Notes under the pieces: generated by a model
Seen by the model: only the letters and a program-made list of their open reading frames with translations
Told to the model about the DNA's origin: nothing
The model's database searches: none
Part shown: positions 1-6,044 of the stretch, one piece after another
Layout of the letters: the number at the start of each line of letters is the position of its first letter
How positions within the stretch are numbered: the stretch's first letter is position 1
Program-made: the position numbers and the translations under genes
Assembly: GCA_025963815.1 (NCBI GenBank)
Contig: JAOQAA010000527.1
Location: 1-10,262, forward strand
Direction: 5' to 3'
DNA from: Capsulimonas sp.
GTDB taxonomy: Bacteria > Armatimonadota > Armatimonadia > Armatimonadales > Capsulimonadaceae
DNA: 10,262 bases

Positions 1-594
1 CATGTCGCCGGGGCCGTGCGAAATCCCGGCCTTTACCATTTTGCCCTCGGCAGCCGCATCGACGCCGCGATCCATGCGGCGGGCGGCGGGACGAATAAGG
101 CAGACCTTGACGCCGTCAACCTCGCCGAACCACTCGTGGACGGCGAGAAGGTCTACGTTCCCGAGCGCCACGAAGATCCCGCCCAGATCCGTCATTACGC
201 ACCCAGTAACAGCATCGGCCACACGGCAATACGGGTCGCGCACGCGTCGCGCATCCCCACGGTTCCCAATCTCCCCACTTCCATCAACGCAATCCCACCG
301 CCAGTCGACGCCAGCGACGTCCAGCCCATGAACATGGCGCCGACTTTCCCTGGGTCGGGATCACACGCTCCACGCCCCGCGAAGGTCAGCATGGACTCCG
401 GCGAGCGTATCAACATCAACACTGCTTCCGAAACGGATCTGGAGCGCCTTCCGGGTGTCGGCCCCGCCACGGCCGCGCGCATCATCGACTTTCGGCAGAC
501 AAACGGCGGCTTCCGAACATTGGACGACTTGCGCGACGTCAAAGGCATCGGCGAAAAGAAGCTGGCGAAACTCGCTCCGTTTGTGACGCTGTGA
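1..594 (+). CDS. ComEA-like SLBB / helix-hairpin-helix DNA-binding protein (5' partial)
   Basis: The reading frame is open from the first base of the window, so the start lies upstream and the N-terminus (probably a membrane anchor) is missing. The visible part begins with an SLBB-type domain: a GAVRNPGLY segment, then GSRID, an AGG turn and a DGEKVYVP end, about residues 1-56. A proline-rich linker of about 75 residues follows. The C-terminal 60 residues form a classic ComEA helix-hairpin-helix pair, with ININTAS, a LPGVGPATAARI hairpin and a second KGIGEKKLAKL hairpin. In competent bacteria ComEA binds incoming double-stranded DNA at the outer face of the membrane and feeds the ComEC channel. 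No comEC is visible here, so a role in DNA uptake is inferred from the family. The gene ends at TGA 592-594, and the next promoter begins 39 bases later. Confidence 0.88.
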   Translation, partial: HVAGAVRNPGLYHFALGSRIDAAIHAAGGGTNKADLDAVNLAEPLVDGEKVYVPERHEDPAQIRHYAPSNSIGHTAIRVAHASRIPTVPNLPTSINAIPPPVDASDVQPMNMAPTFPGSGSHAPRPAKVSMDSGERININTASETDLERLPGVGPATAARIIDFRQTNGGFRTLDDLRDVKGIGEKKLAKLAPFVTL

Positions 595-633
595 ACGGAC
601 GAAGTCCGCATGAAAAGATTCTGCCACTCCCTA

Positions 634-662
634 TTGACATTCCCAATCCGCTCCGGTATAAT
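634..662 (+). promoter_or_regulatory. Consensus sigma70-type promoter
   Basis: TTGACA (634-639) and TATAAT (657-662) are both perfect consensus hexamers separated by the optimal 17 bases. Transcription would start near A669. It faces the pseudopilin gene and lies about 135 bases upstream of that gene's preferred start. There is no obvious alternative promoter in the 48-base gap before the asfA-like gene, so this promoter could also feed the cluster downstream. Confidence 0.8.
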
Positions 663-668
663 CCCCAC

Positions 669-757
669 ATCACTAGTTTTACTAGTAACTAAATAGTTAA
701 TCCCGCTCACTAGACATCTGGAGGCCCAAGCGTATCGCTTTGGGCCTCCTTGTGTTG
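669..757 (+). ncRNA. Candidate leader RNA or small RNA between promoter and pseudopilin
   Basis: The expected transcript from the 634-662 promoter starts near 669 and meets a strong hairpin at 720-749. The stretch has no start codon with a ribosome site, so it does not look coding. Its first half is AT-rich and contains two ACTAGT palindromes (672-677 and 681-686), an AACTA-AA-TAGTT inverted repeat (687-698) and a third ACTAG (709-713). Two readings fit: an attenuated 5' leader of the pseudopilin mRNA, or a stand-alone RNA of about 85-90 bases ending at the hairpin. It matches no riboswitch class that I recognise; a SAM-I core was looked for and not seen. Confidence 0.3.
720..749 (+). terminator. 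Strong GC hairpin, terminator- or attenuator-like
   Basis: GGAGGCCCAAGCG (720-732) pairs with CGCTTTGGGCCTCC (736-749) across a TAT loop, with one bulged T at 739. The trailing TTGTGTTGT is only moderately T-rich. It could end transcripts from the ComEA-like gene. However, it sits downstream of the 634-662 promoter, so it would also act on that promoter's own RNA, which favours an attenuator or a 5' stabilising stem. The CCTCCTT at 745-751 resembles the 3' end of 16S rRNA, which may be chance. Confidence 0.45.
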
Positions 758-798
758 TCAGGCAGCGGCGTCAGTCGATGATAAGAGGGAGAAATAGA

Positions 799-1665
799 GT
801 GAAGATCAAGGCGCCTGTCTCAGCTACGAAATCTAAATTAGGCTTTACGCTTATAGAACTACTCGTTGTGATCGCAATTATAGCGATTCTCGCAGCAATT
901 CTGTTCCCGGTCTTTGCACAGGCCCGTGAGAAAGCCCGCCAGACGACTTGCTCCTCCAACGAGAAGCAGATTGGCCTGGGCATCGCTCAGTATATCCAGG
1001 ACTACGATGAGCTGCTGCCGGTGGCGAACCACCGTGTGGACGCCACGCATTTTGAGAACTGGCAGTATTACATCGATCCCTACATCAAGGGCGGATACCC
1101 CAGCGCGAACGCCAGCCTGGGAACGTCCCGCTTGAGCGTGTTCTTCTGCCCGACCTGGGACAAAACGCACGATCTATTCTATGACGATGGAACGCCGAAT
1201 GGATCGACGGCGGGCGACCGGGCGGCTCCTTCCAAGAGCTATCTGATCAATGAAAACTACACTCACGCCGATGTGTGGGCGGCGCCAAGCGGCGGTCCGA
1301 ACACGGATTTCGATAAGCCTTCCGCCTCACTCGCCGTTTTCAAGACGCCGGCGCAGACGGTTCTGATCTCCGAAGGACGCGGCAACACGGTGAACACATC
1401 GGGTAATGACACCATTAGCGCGGTTCTTTCGGGCGACAACAGCGTCGCCGTCACGGATTACGGCAACTACATCTCGGGGCGCGCACGGCACACCGGCGGC
1501 TCGAACTACCTGTTCATCGACGGTCATGTCAAGTGGTTCCGCGCTCCGGGCGCCAACCGAAACCCGAATTATACTCCGGTCGAAAGCACGACGGGCGTCG
1601 TCTACAGCCAGGCTCAGCATCCGACCGCCGGCGGCTGGTTCGTGGAAGACCCGAACGGCGCATAG
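799..1665 (+). CDS. DUF1559 (SBP_bac_10-type) prepilin-like protein with H-x9-DG motif
   Basis: This is a type IV pilin / type II secretion-like pseudopilin processed by prepilin peptidase. From the GTG at 799, the basic leader has 15 residues ending KLG, cleavage falls before FTLIE, and the conserved Glu is residue 20 (position +5). A hydrophobic helix follows. The mature part has about 250 residues, and near its end the H231-x9-D241-G242 motif typical of the family appears. The longer start at ATG 778 has no ribosome site. GTG 799 lies 7 bases after GAGGGAG (785-791) and gives a normal-length leader, so it is preferred. The assembly or surface role of this family in Armatimonadota and Planctomycetota is not established. 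The bases coding for the leader and helix (about 820-900) are much more AT-rich than the rest of the gene. No terminator is visible after it, and the asfA-like gene begins 48 bases on. Confidence 0.88.
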   Translation: MKIKAPVSATKSKLGFTLIELLVVIAIIAILAAILFPVFAQAREKARQTTCSSNEKQIGLGIAQYIQDYDELLPVANHRVDATHFENWQYYIDPYIKGGYPSANASLGTSRLSVFFCPTWDKTHDLFYDDGTPNGSTAGDRAAPSKSYLINENYTHADVWAAPSGGPNTDFDKPSASLAVFKTPAQTVLISEGRGNTVNTSGNDTISAVLSGDNSVAVTDYGNYISGRARHTGGSNYLFIDGHVKWFRAPGANRNPNYTPVESTTGVVYSQAQHPTAGGWFVEDPNGA

Positions 1666-1713
1666 CCGATCATTCACAGCTTCAAAACTATTGGAACGAC
1701 GGGAGAAATCGGA

Positions 1714-3348
1714 ATGAGCGAAATATCATCGAACTTGAAACTCGGCGCCGAGCCGCTGGATCTGACGGCGGACGTGCTGGTCATCGGCGGCGGCCCCGCC
1801 GGAACGTGGGCGGCGTGGAGCGCGGCGTCGAAGGGCGCGCGCGTGGTGCTGGCGGACAAAGGGTACTGCGGCAGCAGCGGCGCGACTGCGCCGTCGGGCG
1901 TCGGAGTATGGTATGTCGAGCCCAATCCCGAGGAGCGCGCCAAGGCCAAATCGAGCCGGGAAGCGCTCGGCGGCTTTCTCGCCGACCATGGCTGGATGGA
2001 CCGCGTGCTCGACCAGACCTATGAAAACGTCGCGCATCTCGCCCAGTGGGGCTACCCGTTCCCGACCAACGAGCGCGGCGAACAGGTCCGGCGCGGCCTG
2101 CAAGGGCCCGAGTATATGAAGATCATGCGCAAGATCGTCAAACAGGCCGGCGTGCGCATTCTGGACCACAGCCCCGCTCTGGAGCTGCTGCTGGACTTCG
2201 ATGGGACGGTCGCCGGCGCTGCGGGCGTCCAGCGCCAGGATGATCGCCCCTGGTCGGTCAAGGCCGGGGCCGTGGTGATCGCCACCGGCGGCTGCGCGTT
2301 CCTAAGCAAGGCGCTGGGGACAAACGTCCTGACCGGCGACGGCGGCTTGATGGCGGCCGAAGTCGGCGGCGAGATGAGCGGCATGGAGTTCTCCAACGCC
2401 TATTCGCTCGCCCCCGCGTTCTCCTCAGTCACGAAGAGCGCTTATTACAACTGGGCGTCGTTTACCTACGAAGACGGCCGAATCATTGAAGGCGCGGGAT
2501 CGCAGCGCGGACGTTCGGTGATCGCCCGAACGCTTCTCACGCAGCCGGTCTTCTGCCGCCTCGACAAGGCTGACGAAGAGACGCAGGTCTGGATGCGCAA
2601 GGGACAGGCGAACTTCTTCCTGCCCTTCGACCGCGCGGGGATCAATCCCTTCACGGATCGGTTCCCGGTCACGATGCGTCTCGAAGGCACCGTGCGCGGC
2701 ACCGGTGGCATTCGGATCGCTGACACGACCTGCGCCACGACCGCTCCGGGCTTATATGCGGCGGGCGACGCGGCGACGCGCGAGCTGATCTGCGGTGGCC
2801 TCACCGGCGGCGGCAGCCACAATGCGGCCTGGGCGATCTCCTCGGGATACTGGGCCGGCGGCGGAGCGGCGGATTACGCGCTGGCTCTGGGCGACAAAGC
2901 CCACAGCCGCCGCTTGCGCGGCGCGGGTCGCGCTGGACTGCGACCTTCGGGAGCAGGCTTCGAGACCGCTGAGGTCGTGCGCGCCGTCCAATCCGAAGTC
3001 TCGCCTTATGATAAGAACCTGTTCCGGACCGAGCAGGGCCTGAGCGATTCGTTGACCCAACTGAATGGGCTGTGGCGGGCCGTCCAGGGACGCCCGGATT
3101 CGGCGACAACGGCGGAAGGCGCGCTCCAAGCCCGCCAGGCGGCGGCGATGGTCGCGACCGCCCGCTGGATGTACGCCAGCGCCCGTGTCCGCACCGAGAC
3201 GCGCGGCATGCACAAGCGCATCGACCACCCGGGGCAGTCTCCAGAACTGCAATATCGCCTTCTGAGCGGGGGGCTGGACACTGTCTGGGTCAAGCCCGAC
3301 CCAACCAGCGTCGCCGCTCCGTCCTCGAAAGAAACGGTGGCTTCATGA
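1714..3348 (+). CDS. asfA: AsfA-like FAD-dependent oxidoreductase (SdhA/FrdA/AprA-type flavoprotein)
   Basis: This is a 544-residue cytoplasmic flavoprotein of the fumarate reductase / adenylylsulfate reductase alpha superfamily. Visible features are the N-terminal dinucleotide fold VLVIGGGPAG (G25, G27, G30) with D48 ending the second strand, the CGSSGATAPSG FAD segment (52-62), IATGG (189-193), GTGGIRIAD (329-337), the second FAD contact GLYAAGDAA (346-354), GGGSHNAAWA, and a C-terminal helical domain with RTETRGMH (493-500) resembling the family's ESRG-H motif. It is shorter than typical AprA. GGGAG at 1701-1705 is 8 bases from the ATG. Its partner is the ferredoxin directly downstream, followed by a sulfonate-type ABC transporter. 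That order fits the asfA-asfB-binding-protein arrangement of the arylsulfonate locus in Pseudomonas putida S-313, where AsfA is considered the reductase. The substrate is inferred only from context. A divergent AprA-like or other flavoprotein dehydrogenase is the main alternative. Confidence 0.85.
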   Translation: MSEISSNLKLGAEPLDLTADVLVIGGGPAGTWAAWSAASKGARVVLADKGYCGSSGATAPSGVGVWYVEPNPEERAKAKSSREALGGFLADHGWMDRVLDQTYENVAHLAQWGYPFPTNERGEQVRRGLQGPEYMKIMRKIVKQAGVRILDHSPALELLLDFDGTVAGAAGVQRQDDRPWSVKAGAVVIATGGCAFLSKALGTNVLTGDGGLMAAEVGGEMSGMEFSNAYSLAPAFSSVTKSAYYNWASFTYEDGRIIEGAGSQRGRSVIARTLLTQPVFCRLDKADEETQVWMRKGQANFFLPFDRAGINPFTDRFPVTMRLEGTVRGTGGIRIADTTCATTAPGLYAAGDAATRELICGGLTGGGSHNAAWAISSGYWAGGGAADYALALGDKAHSRRLRGAGRAGLRPSGAGFETAEVVRAVQSEVSPYDKNLFRTEQGLSDSLTQLNGLWRAVQGRPDSATTAEGALQARQAAAMVATARWMYASARVRTETRGMHKRIDHPGQSPELQYRLLSGGLDTVWVKPDPTSVAAPSSKETVAS

Positions 3349-3376
3349 TCCAGAAAGAAACGGTAATCTCATGATC
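3327..3376 (+). repeat. Imperfect 24-base tandem duplication over the asfA/asfB junction
   Basis: Bases 3327-3350 and 3353-3376 share GAAAGAAACGGT and TCATGATC, separated by GGCT in the first copy and AATC in the second. That gives 20 or more identities in 24, at a period of 26. Each copy carries an ATGATC. The first ATG (3345) overlaps the TGA of the flavoprotein gene; the second (3371) is the ferredoxin start. A local duplication of the translation-initiation region explains the pattern best. Confidence 0.75.
3345..3374 (+). other. Nine-codon micro-ORF bridging asfA and asfB
   Basis: The ATG at 3345 overlaps the flavoprotein stop as ATGA. It opens a frame encoding MIQKETVIS and stops at TGA 3372-3374, which overlaps the ferredoxin ATG as a second ATGA. 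It appears to be a by-product of the 26-base-period duplication. A ribosome could terminate, restart, terminate and restart across it, keeping the two large proteins translationally coupled. Whether the peptide is made is unknown. Confidence 0.3.
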
Positions 3377-3715
3377 GAGCTCGTCAGCCAATCGCGCTGC
3401 ATCGAATGCAATCTCTGCGTCAAGGTCTGCCCGACCAACGTCTTCGACGAGGTCGAAGGCGGCGCGCCCGTGATCGCCCGTCAGTCCGCATGTCAGACCT
3501 GCTTCATGTGCGAGGTCTACTGCCCAGTCGACGCCCTTTATGTCGCCCCCGAAGCGGAGACTTCGGTCGAGGTGAATGAAGATCGTCTGATCGATCTGGG
3601 ACTGCTCGGCAGCTACCGCGAGGCGGTTGGCTGGGGACCGGGACGCACGCCCGGCGCGGCGAAAGTCGACGCGTCGGAATACATGCAGGAAAAGATACGC
3701 AAGACGCTGCACTAG
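3371..3715 (+). CDS. asfB: AsfB-like 2x[4Fe-4S] ferredoxin
   Basis: This 114-residue soluble ferredoxin has two complete C-x2-C-x2-C-x3-C-P motifs: C10, C13, C16, C20 and C41, C44, C47, C51. Each should hold a [4Fe-4S] cluster. The C-terminal 55 residues are acidic then basic, with no further cysteines. The two-cluster layout beside a flavoprotein recalls AprB with AprA, but the tail is shorter than in AprB. It probably passes electrons to or from the AsfA-like flavoprotein. The start codon overlaps the stop of a nine-codon micro-ORF that itself overlaps the flavoprotein stop, which indicates translational coupling. The only purine-rich site upstream is a weak GAAACGG, so coupling may matter for expression. 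The four-base ATGA junctions tie this gene firmly to the same mRNA as asfA. Confidence 0.88.
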   Translation: MIELVSQSRCIECNLCVKVCPTNVFDEVEGGAPVIARQSACQTCFMCEVYCPVDALYVAPEAETSVEVNEDRLIDLGLLGSYREAVGWGPGRTPGAAKVDASEYMQEKIRKTLH

Positions 3716-3744
3716 GGCGGCTCTTTAACAGACGTAAAGCTTCG

Positions 3745-3822
3745 GCCCCTCCGCCCCAATTCTGGGGGACCGGAAAATGCCGTTGTCCGAAATCGGGTCC
3801 CCCAGAATTGGGGCGGAGGGGC
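3745..3822. repeat. 27-base perfect inverted repeat (palindromic intergenic element A)
   Basis: GCCCCTCCGCCCCAATTC at the start of the left arm (3745-3771) is mirrored exactly in the right arm (3796-3822), with 27 of 27 pairs and a 24-base spacer. Each arm also contains a small internal palindrome, CCCCA-GAAT-TGGGG on one strand. It looks like a REP or BIME-type element, or a small non-autonomous mobile repeat. It lies between asfB and the binding-protein gene, inside the cluster, and could act as an mRNA stability stem or partial terminator. There is no T-run after it. Confidence 0.8.
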
Positions 3823-3830
3823 TCTTCTCA

Positions 3831-3857
3831 GGTTCCCTAGAATTGGGGCGGAGGGGC
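3831..3857 (+). repeat. Third, diverged copy of the element A arm
   Basis: This 27-base unit matches the right arm at 3796-3822 in the same orientation with two changes (C to T at its fourth and eighth bases), at a spacing of 35 bases. The core AGAATTGGGGCGGAGGGGC is unchanged. Its presence shows that the arms are a dispersed or tandemly multiplying unit rather than a single hairpin. Confidence 0.75.
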
Positions 3858-3929
3858 GATCCTAACTCTGCTCCTTACGACGGGGACGGGTCCGAAGCTC
3901 TGCGGCGTAGATTACGAAAGGAATTTGTG

Positions 3930-4973
3930 TTGAGGACGATGGACAACGAAACGCGAACGAAACGCCGATGGATGGCCGCCGCGACCGGCGCGCTAGCCCT
4001 GCCGATCCTGTTCTCCGGCTGCGGCCCCAAAGGTGAAAACTCTCGAAACGGCGCCGAGGGCGACGCGGCGGGCGTTCTGCGGGTCGGCATCATCAGCACG
4101 ACCGGCAAGCAGCCTTCGGGACCGGAAGGCCTCGCCTACAAGCAGGGGACTTTTATCAAGGATCTTGCGAGCGCAGGAATTACGAAGATCGAGTTCACTC
4201 CCTTCGGCAACGGCCCGGATTTGAATGAGGCGATGGCGGCGGGCGGTCTGGATGTCGGCGAGTATGGCGACACACCTTCCCTCGTCGGCCGCGCGGCGGG
4301 ACTCAAGACCCGCGCGATCAACCAGGGAACGGTCGGGATGAACGCCTGGCTGATCGCCCGCACCGACGGTCCCAAAACCGTGGAGGAGCTGCGCGGCAAG
4401 ACGGTCGCCACTTCCAAGGGTTCCTACATGGCGCGTTATCTGTTGGGACTTCTGGCGGAGAAGGGACTGTCGAAGGAAGTCAAGTTCATCCATCTGCTGC
4501 CCAATGCCGCAGAAGCCGCGCTTCAGCACGGCGACATCGCGGCGTACGCGGCCCCGAGCGGAACGGGCCCGCTTCTGATCCAGCATGGTTACAAAGCCAT
4601 CGATCAGGCCAATCAGCATCCGGGGCTCAGCGGCAGCAGCGTCACGGTAGTCTCCGAGAAGTATCTCGCGGCTCACTCCGATTTCCCAACGATCTGGAAC
4701 AAGGCCCGCGCGAATGCGATCGGCTACTCGATTGCGCATTCCGAAGAGTATTACCAGTATCAGACAGCGCAGAGCAAGCTGCCGGTGGAGATCGTCAAGG
4801 CCTCCTACCCGATCACGCTTTATTCCAAAGAGCCATTTACAGCGAAGGGGCTCGCGCTGCTGGGTGGAACCAAGGCGTTTCTCGTACAGCAGGGGCTCGC
4901 CAAATCAGACTTCGATCTGAAAGGCTGGACTGTTTCCTCGGCGGACGCCAAGCAGGCGGCGCTGCCGAAATAG
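3930..4973 (+). CDS. ABC transporter substrate-binding lipoprotein, SsuA/TauA (NMT1-like) type
   Basis: This is a periplasmic or membrane-tethered binding protein for sulfonates or a related anion. From the TTG at 3930 the product has 347 residues. An N-terminal TKRRWMAAATG segment with a twin arginine precedes a hydrophobic stretch, and the lipobox-like LFSGC ends at C31. The domain starts at LRVGIISTTG and includes GDTPSLVGRAAG, KTVEELRGKTVATSKGS and TVVSEKYLAAH, all standard for the SsuA/TauA/nitrate-binding group. The frame stays open back to ATG 3777, but that extension runs through palindromic repeats and has no export signal, so it is judged not translated. AAAGGA (3917-3922) sits 7 bases before TTG 3930; GTG 3927 and ATG 3939 are alternatives. 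It corresponds in position to asfC of the P. putida locus. TAG at 4971 is 13 bases before the permease start. Ligand identity is inferred from the neighbours. Confidence 0.85.
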   Translation: MRTMDNETRTKRRWMAAATGALALPILFSGCGPKGENSRNGAEGDAAGVLRVGIISTTGKQPSGPEGLAYKQGTFIKDLASAGITKIEFTPFGNGPDLNEAMAAGGLDVGEYGDTPSLVGRAAGLKTRAINQGTVGMNAWLIARTDGPKTVEELRGKTVATSKGSYMARYLLGLLAEKGLSKEVKFIHLLPNAAEAALQHGDIAAYAAPSGTGPLLIQHGYKAIDQANQHPGLSGSSVTVVSEKYLAAHSDFPTIWNKARANAIGYSIAHSEEYYQYQTAQSKLPVEIVKASYPITLYSKEPFTAKGLALLGGTKAFLVQQGLAKSDFDLKGWTVSSADAKQAALPK

Positions 4974-4986
4974 GAGAATTTCAACG

Positions 4987-5850
4987 ATGAGCACACCCAT
5001 CGCGTCGCGACGGATTTGGCGCGGCTCTCTCACGCAAGATAACACAATTCCGGCGGCGTCCAAGTCAAAGACGCGTACTCCAGGCGATCTTTGGGGACGC
5101 GTACTGCCCTGGGCCGTCCCGCTCGTCATTCTGGCGGTCTGGCAATGGCTGTCGCTGCGCGGGACGATCGCGCCCCAAGTTCTGCCGTCGCCGATCGGCG
5201 TCGTCAAGGCCGGCGTCTTACTGGCGCACACCGAACTGGCGGCGGATATCGCCATCAGCGCCAAGCGCGCCTTCACCGGCTTCGCGATTGGCGGTTCATT
5301 GGGCTTCGTCTTCGGATTGATCAATGGACTGATCCGCCGCAGCGAGCAAACGCTGGACAGCACCATTCAAATGGCGCGCACCATCCCGCACCTAGCGCTG
5401 ATCCCATTGCTGATTCTCTGGTTCGGCATCGGTGAAGAGACCAAGATCGTGCTGGTCGCTCTGGGCGTCTTCTTCCCGATCTATCTCAACACGTTTCACG
5501 GGATGCGCGCCGTCGATCCCGCCCTGGTGGAAGCCGGCCGCGTCTACGGGATCAAAGGCTTTCGGCTGTTCCGGCAAGTGATCCTGCCGGCCGCCCTGCC
5601 ATCCATCTTGATCGGCCTTCGGTTCGCCCTCGGCTCGATGTGGCTGACCCTGATCGTCGCCGAAACCGTCGCCGCAGACTCCGGCATCGGATATATGACG
5701 ACCAACGCCCGCGAGTATATGCAAACCGACATCGTCGTCTTCGGCATTTTGCTTTACGCCCTGCTCGGAAAGGGCGCCGACCTCGCCGCGCGACTGCTGG
5801 AGCGCGTGCTCCTGCCGTGGCACACGGGATATGGCCGGGCGGGGAAGTAA
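4987..5850 (+). CDS. ssuC: ABC transporter permease, SsuC/TauC type
   Basis: This 287-residue inner-membrane permease of the binding-protein-dependent transport family has a long basic N-terminal tail (about 38 residues), then roughly six membrane spans starting with PWAVPLVILAVWQWLSL. The cytoplasmic EAA loop that docks the ATPase is clear: EAGRVYGIKGFRLFRQVILP (182-201). MARTIPHLALIPLLILWFGIG and AETVAADSGIGYM are typical of the SsuC/TauC/NrtB branch. AGGAGA (4972-4977) lies 9 bases before the ATG and overlaps the stop of the binding-protein gene. It would form the translocation pore with the ATPase at 6045-6845. The 194 bases between them contain a large inverted repeat, so permease and ATPase levels may not be equal. 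Confidence 0.88.
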   Translation: MSTPIASRRIWRGSLTQDNTIPAASKSKTRTPGDLWGRVLPWAVPLVILAVWQWLSLRGTIAPQVLPSPIGVVKAGVLLAHTELAADIAISAKRAFTGFAIGGSLGFVFGLINGLIRRSEQTLDSTIQMARTIPHLALIPLLILWFGIGEETKIVLVALGVFFPIYLNTFHGMRAVDPALVEAGRVYGIKGFRLFRQVILPAALPSILIGLRFALGSMWLTLIVAETVAADSGIGYMTTNAREYMQTDIVVFGILLYALLGKGADLAARLLERVLLPWHTGYGRAGK

Positions 5851-5862
5851 GATTCGGCCCTC

Positions 5863-6035
5863 ACCCTCTCCGGGTGACCCACCCCCGGCCTTCGGCCGCC
5901 CCCTCCCTTGAAGCAGGGAATGGTAATTAGGAATGGATGTCGCAGGCGACTTTCGTCCGAGTATTTCTTTCCAACCCTTCCCTGCTTCAAGGGAGTGGGC
6001 GGCCGAAGGCCGGGGGTGGGTCACCCGGAGAGGGT
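5863..6035. repeat. 58-base inverted repeat with 57-base core (palindromic intergenic element B)
   Basis: Left arm 5863-5920 and right arm 5978-6035 are reverse complements at 57 of 58 positions; the single mismatch is C5902 versus T5996. Each arm holds a small stem, CGGCC-TTC-GGCCG. The 57-base centre (5921-5977) includes the palindrome GTCGC-AG-GCGAC (5939-5950). No ORF of transposase type is inside, so this resembles a MITE or a large REP pair. It sits between the permease and ATPase genes. The right end supplies GGAGAGGG (6027-6034), which is the best ribosome site for ATG 6045. Confidence 0.85.
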
Positions 6036-6044
6036 TACACGGGC

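Noticed and set aside
195..710. Minus-strand open frame opposite the ComEA-like gene
   Set aside because: It is antisense to clear SLBB and helix-hairpin-helix coding sequence, shows no recognisable motif and covers the promoter.
663..777. SAM or other known riboswitch ahead of the sulfur cluster
   Set aside because: The conserved SAM-I core and T-box or cobalamin box sequences were looked for and not seen. The leader is kept only as an unclassified candidate.
3072..3374. 100-codon frame crossing the asfA end and asfB start
   Set aside because: Most of it is an out-of-frame shadow of the flavoprotein. Only its last nine codons form the coupled micro-ORF noted separately.
3745..3857. Possible CRISPR array
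   Set aside because: There are only three arms, one inverted, with unequal spacing (24 and 8 bases) and internal palindromes, and no cas gene nearby.
3993..4739. 248-codon minus-strand open frame
   Set aside because: It is the mirror of the binding-protein gene. It is rich in Arg, Ala and Asp as expected of antisense GC-rich DNA, and has no domain.
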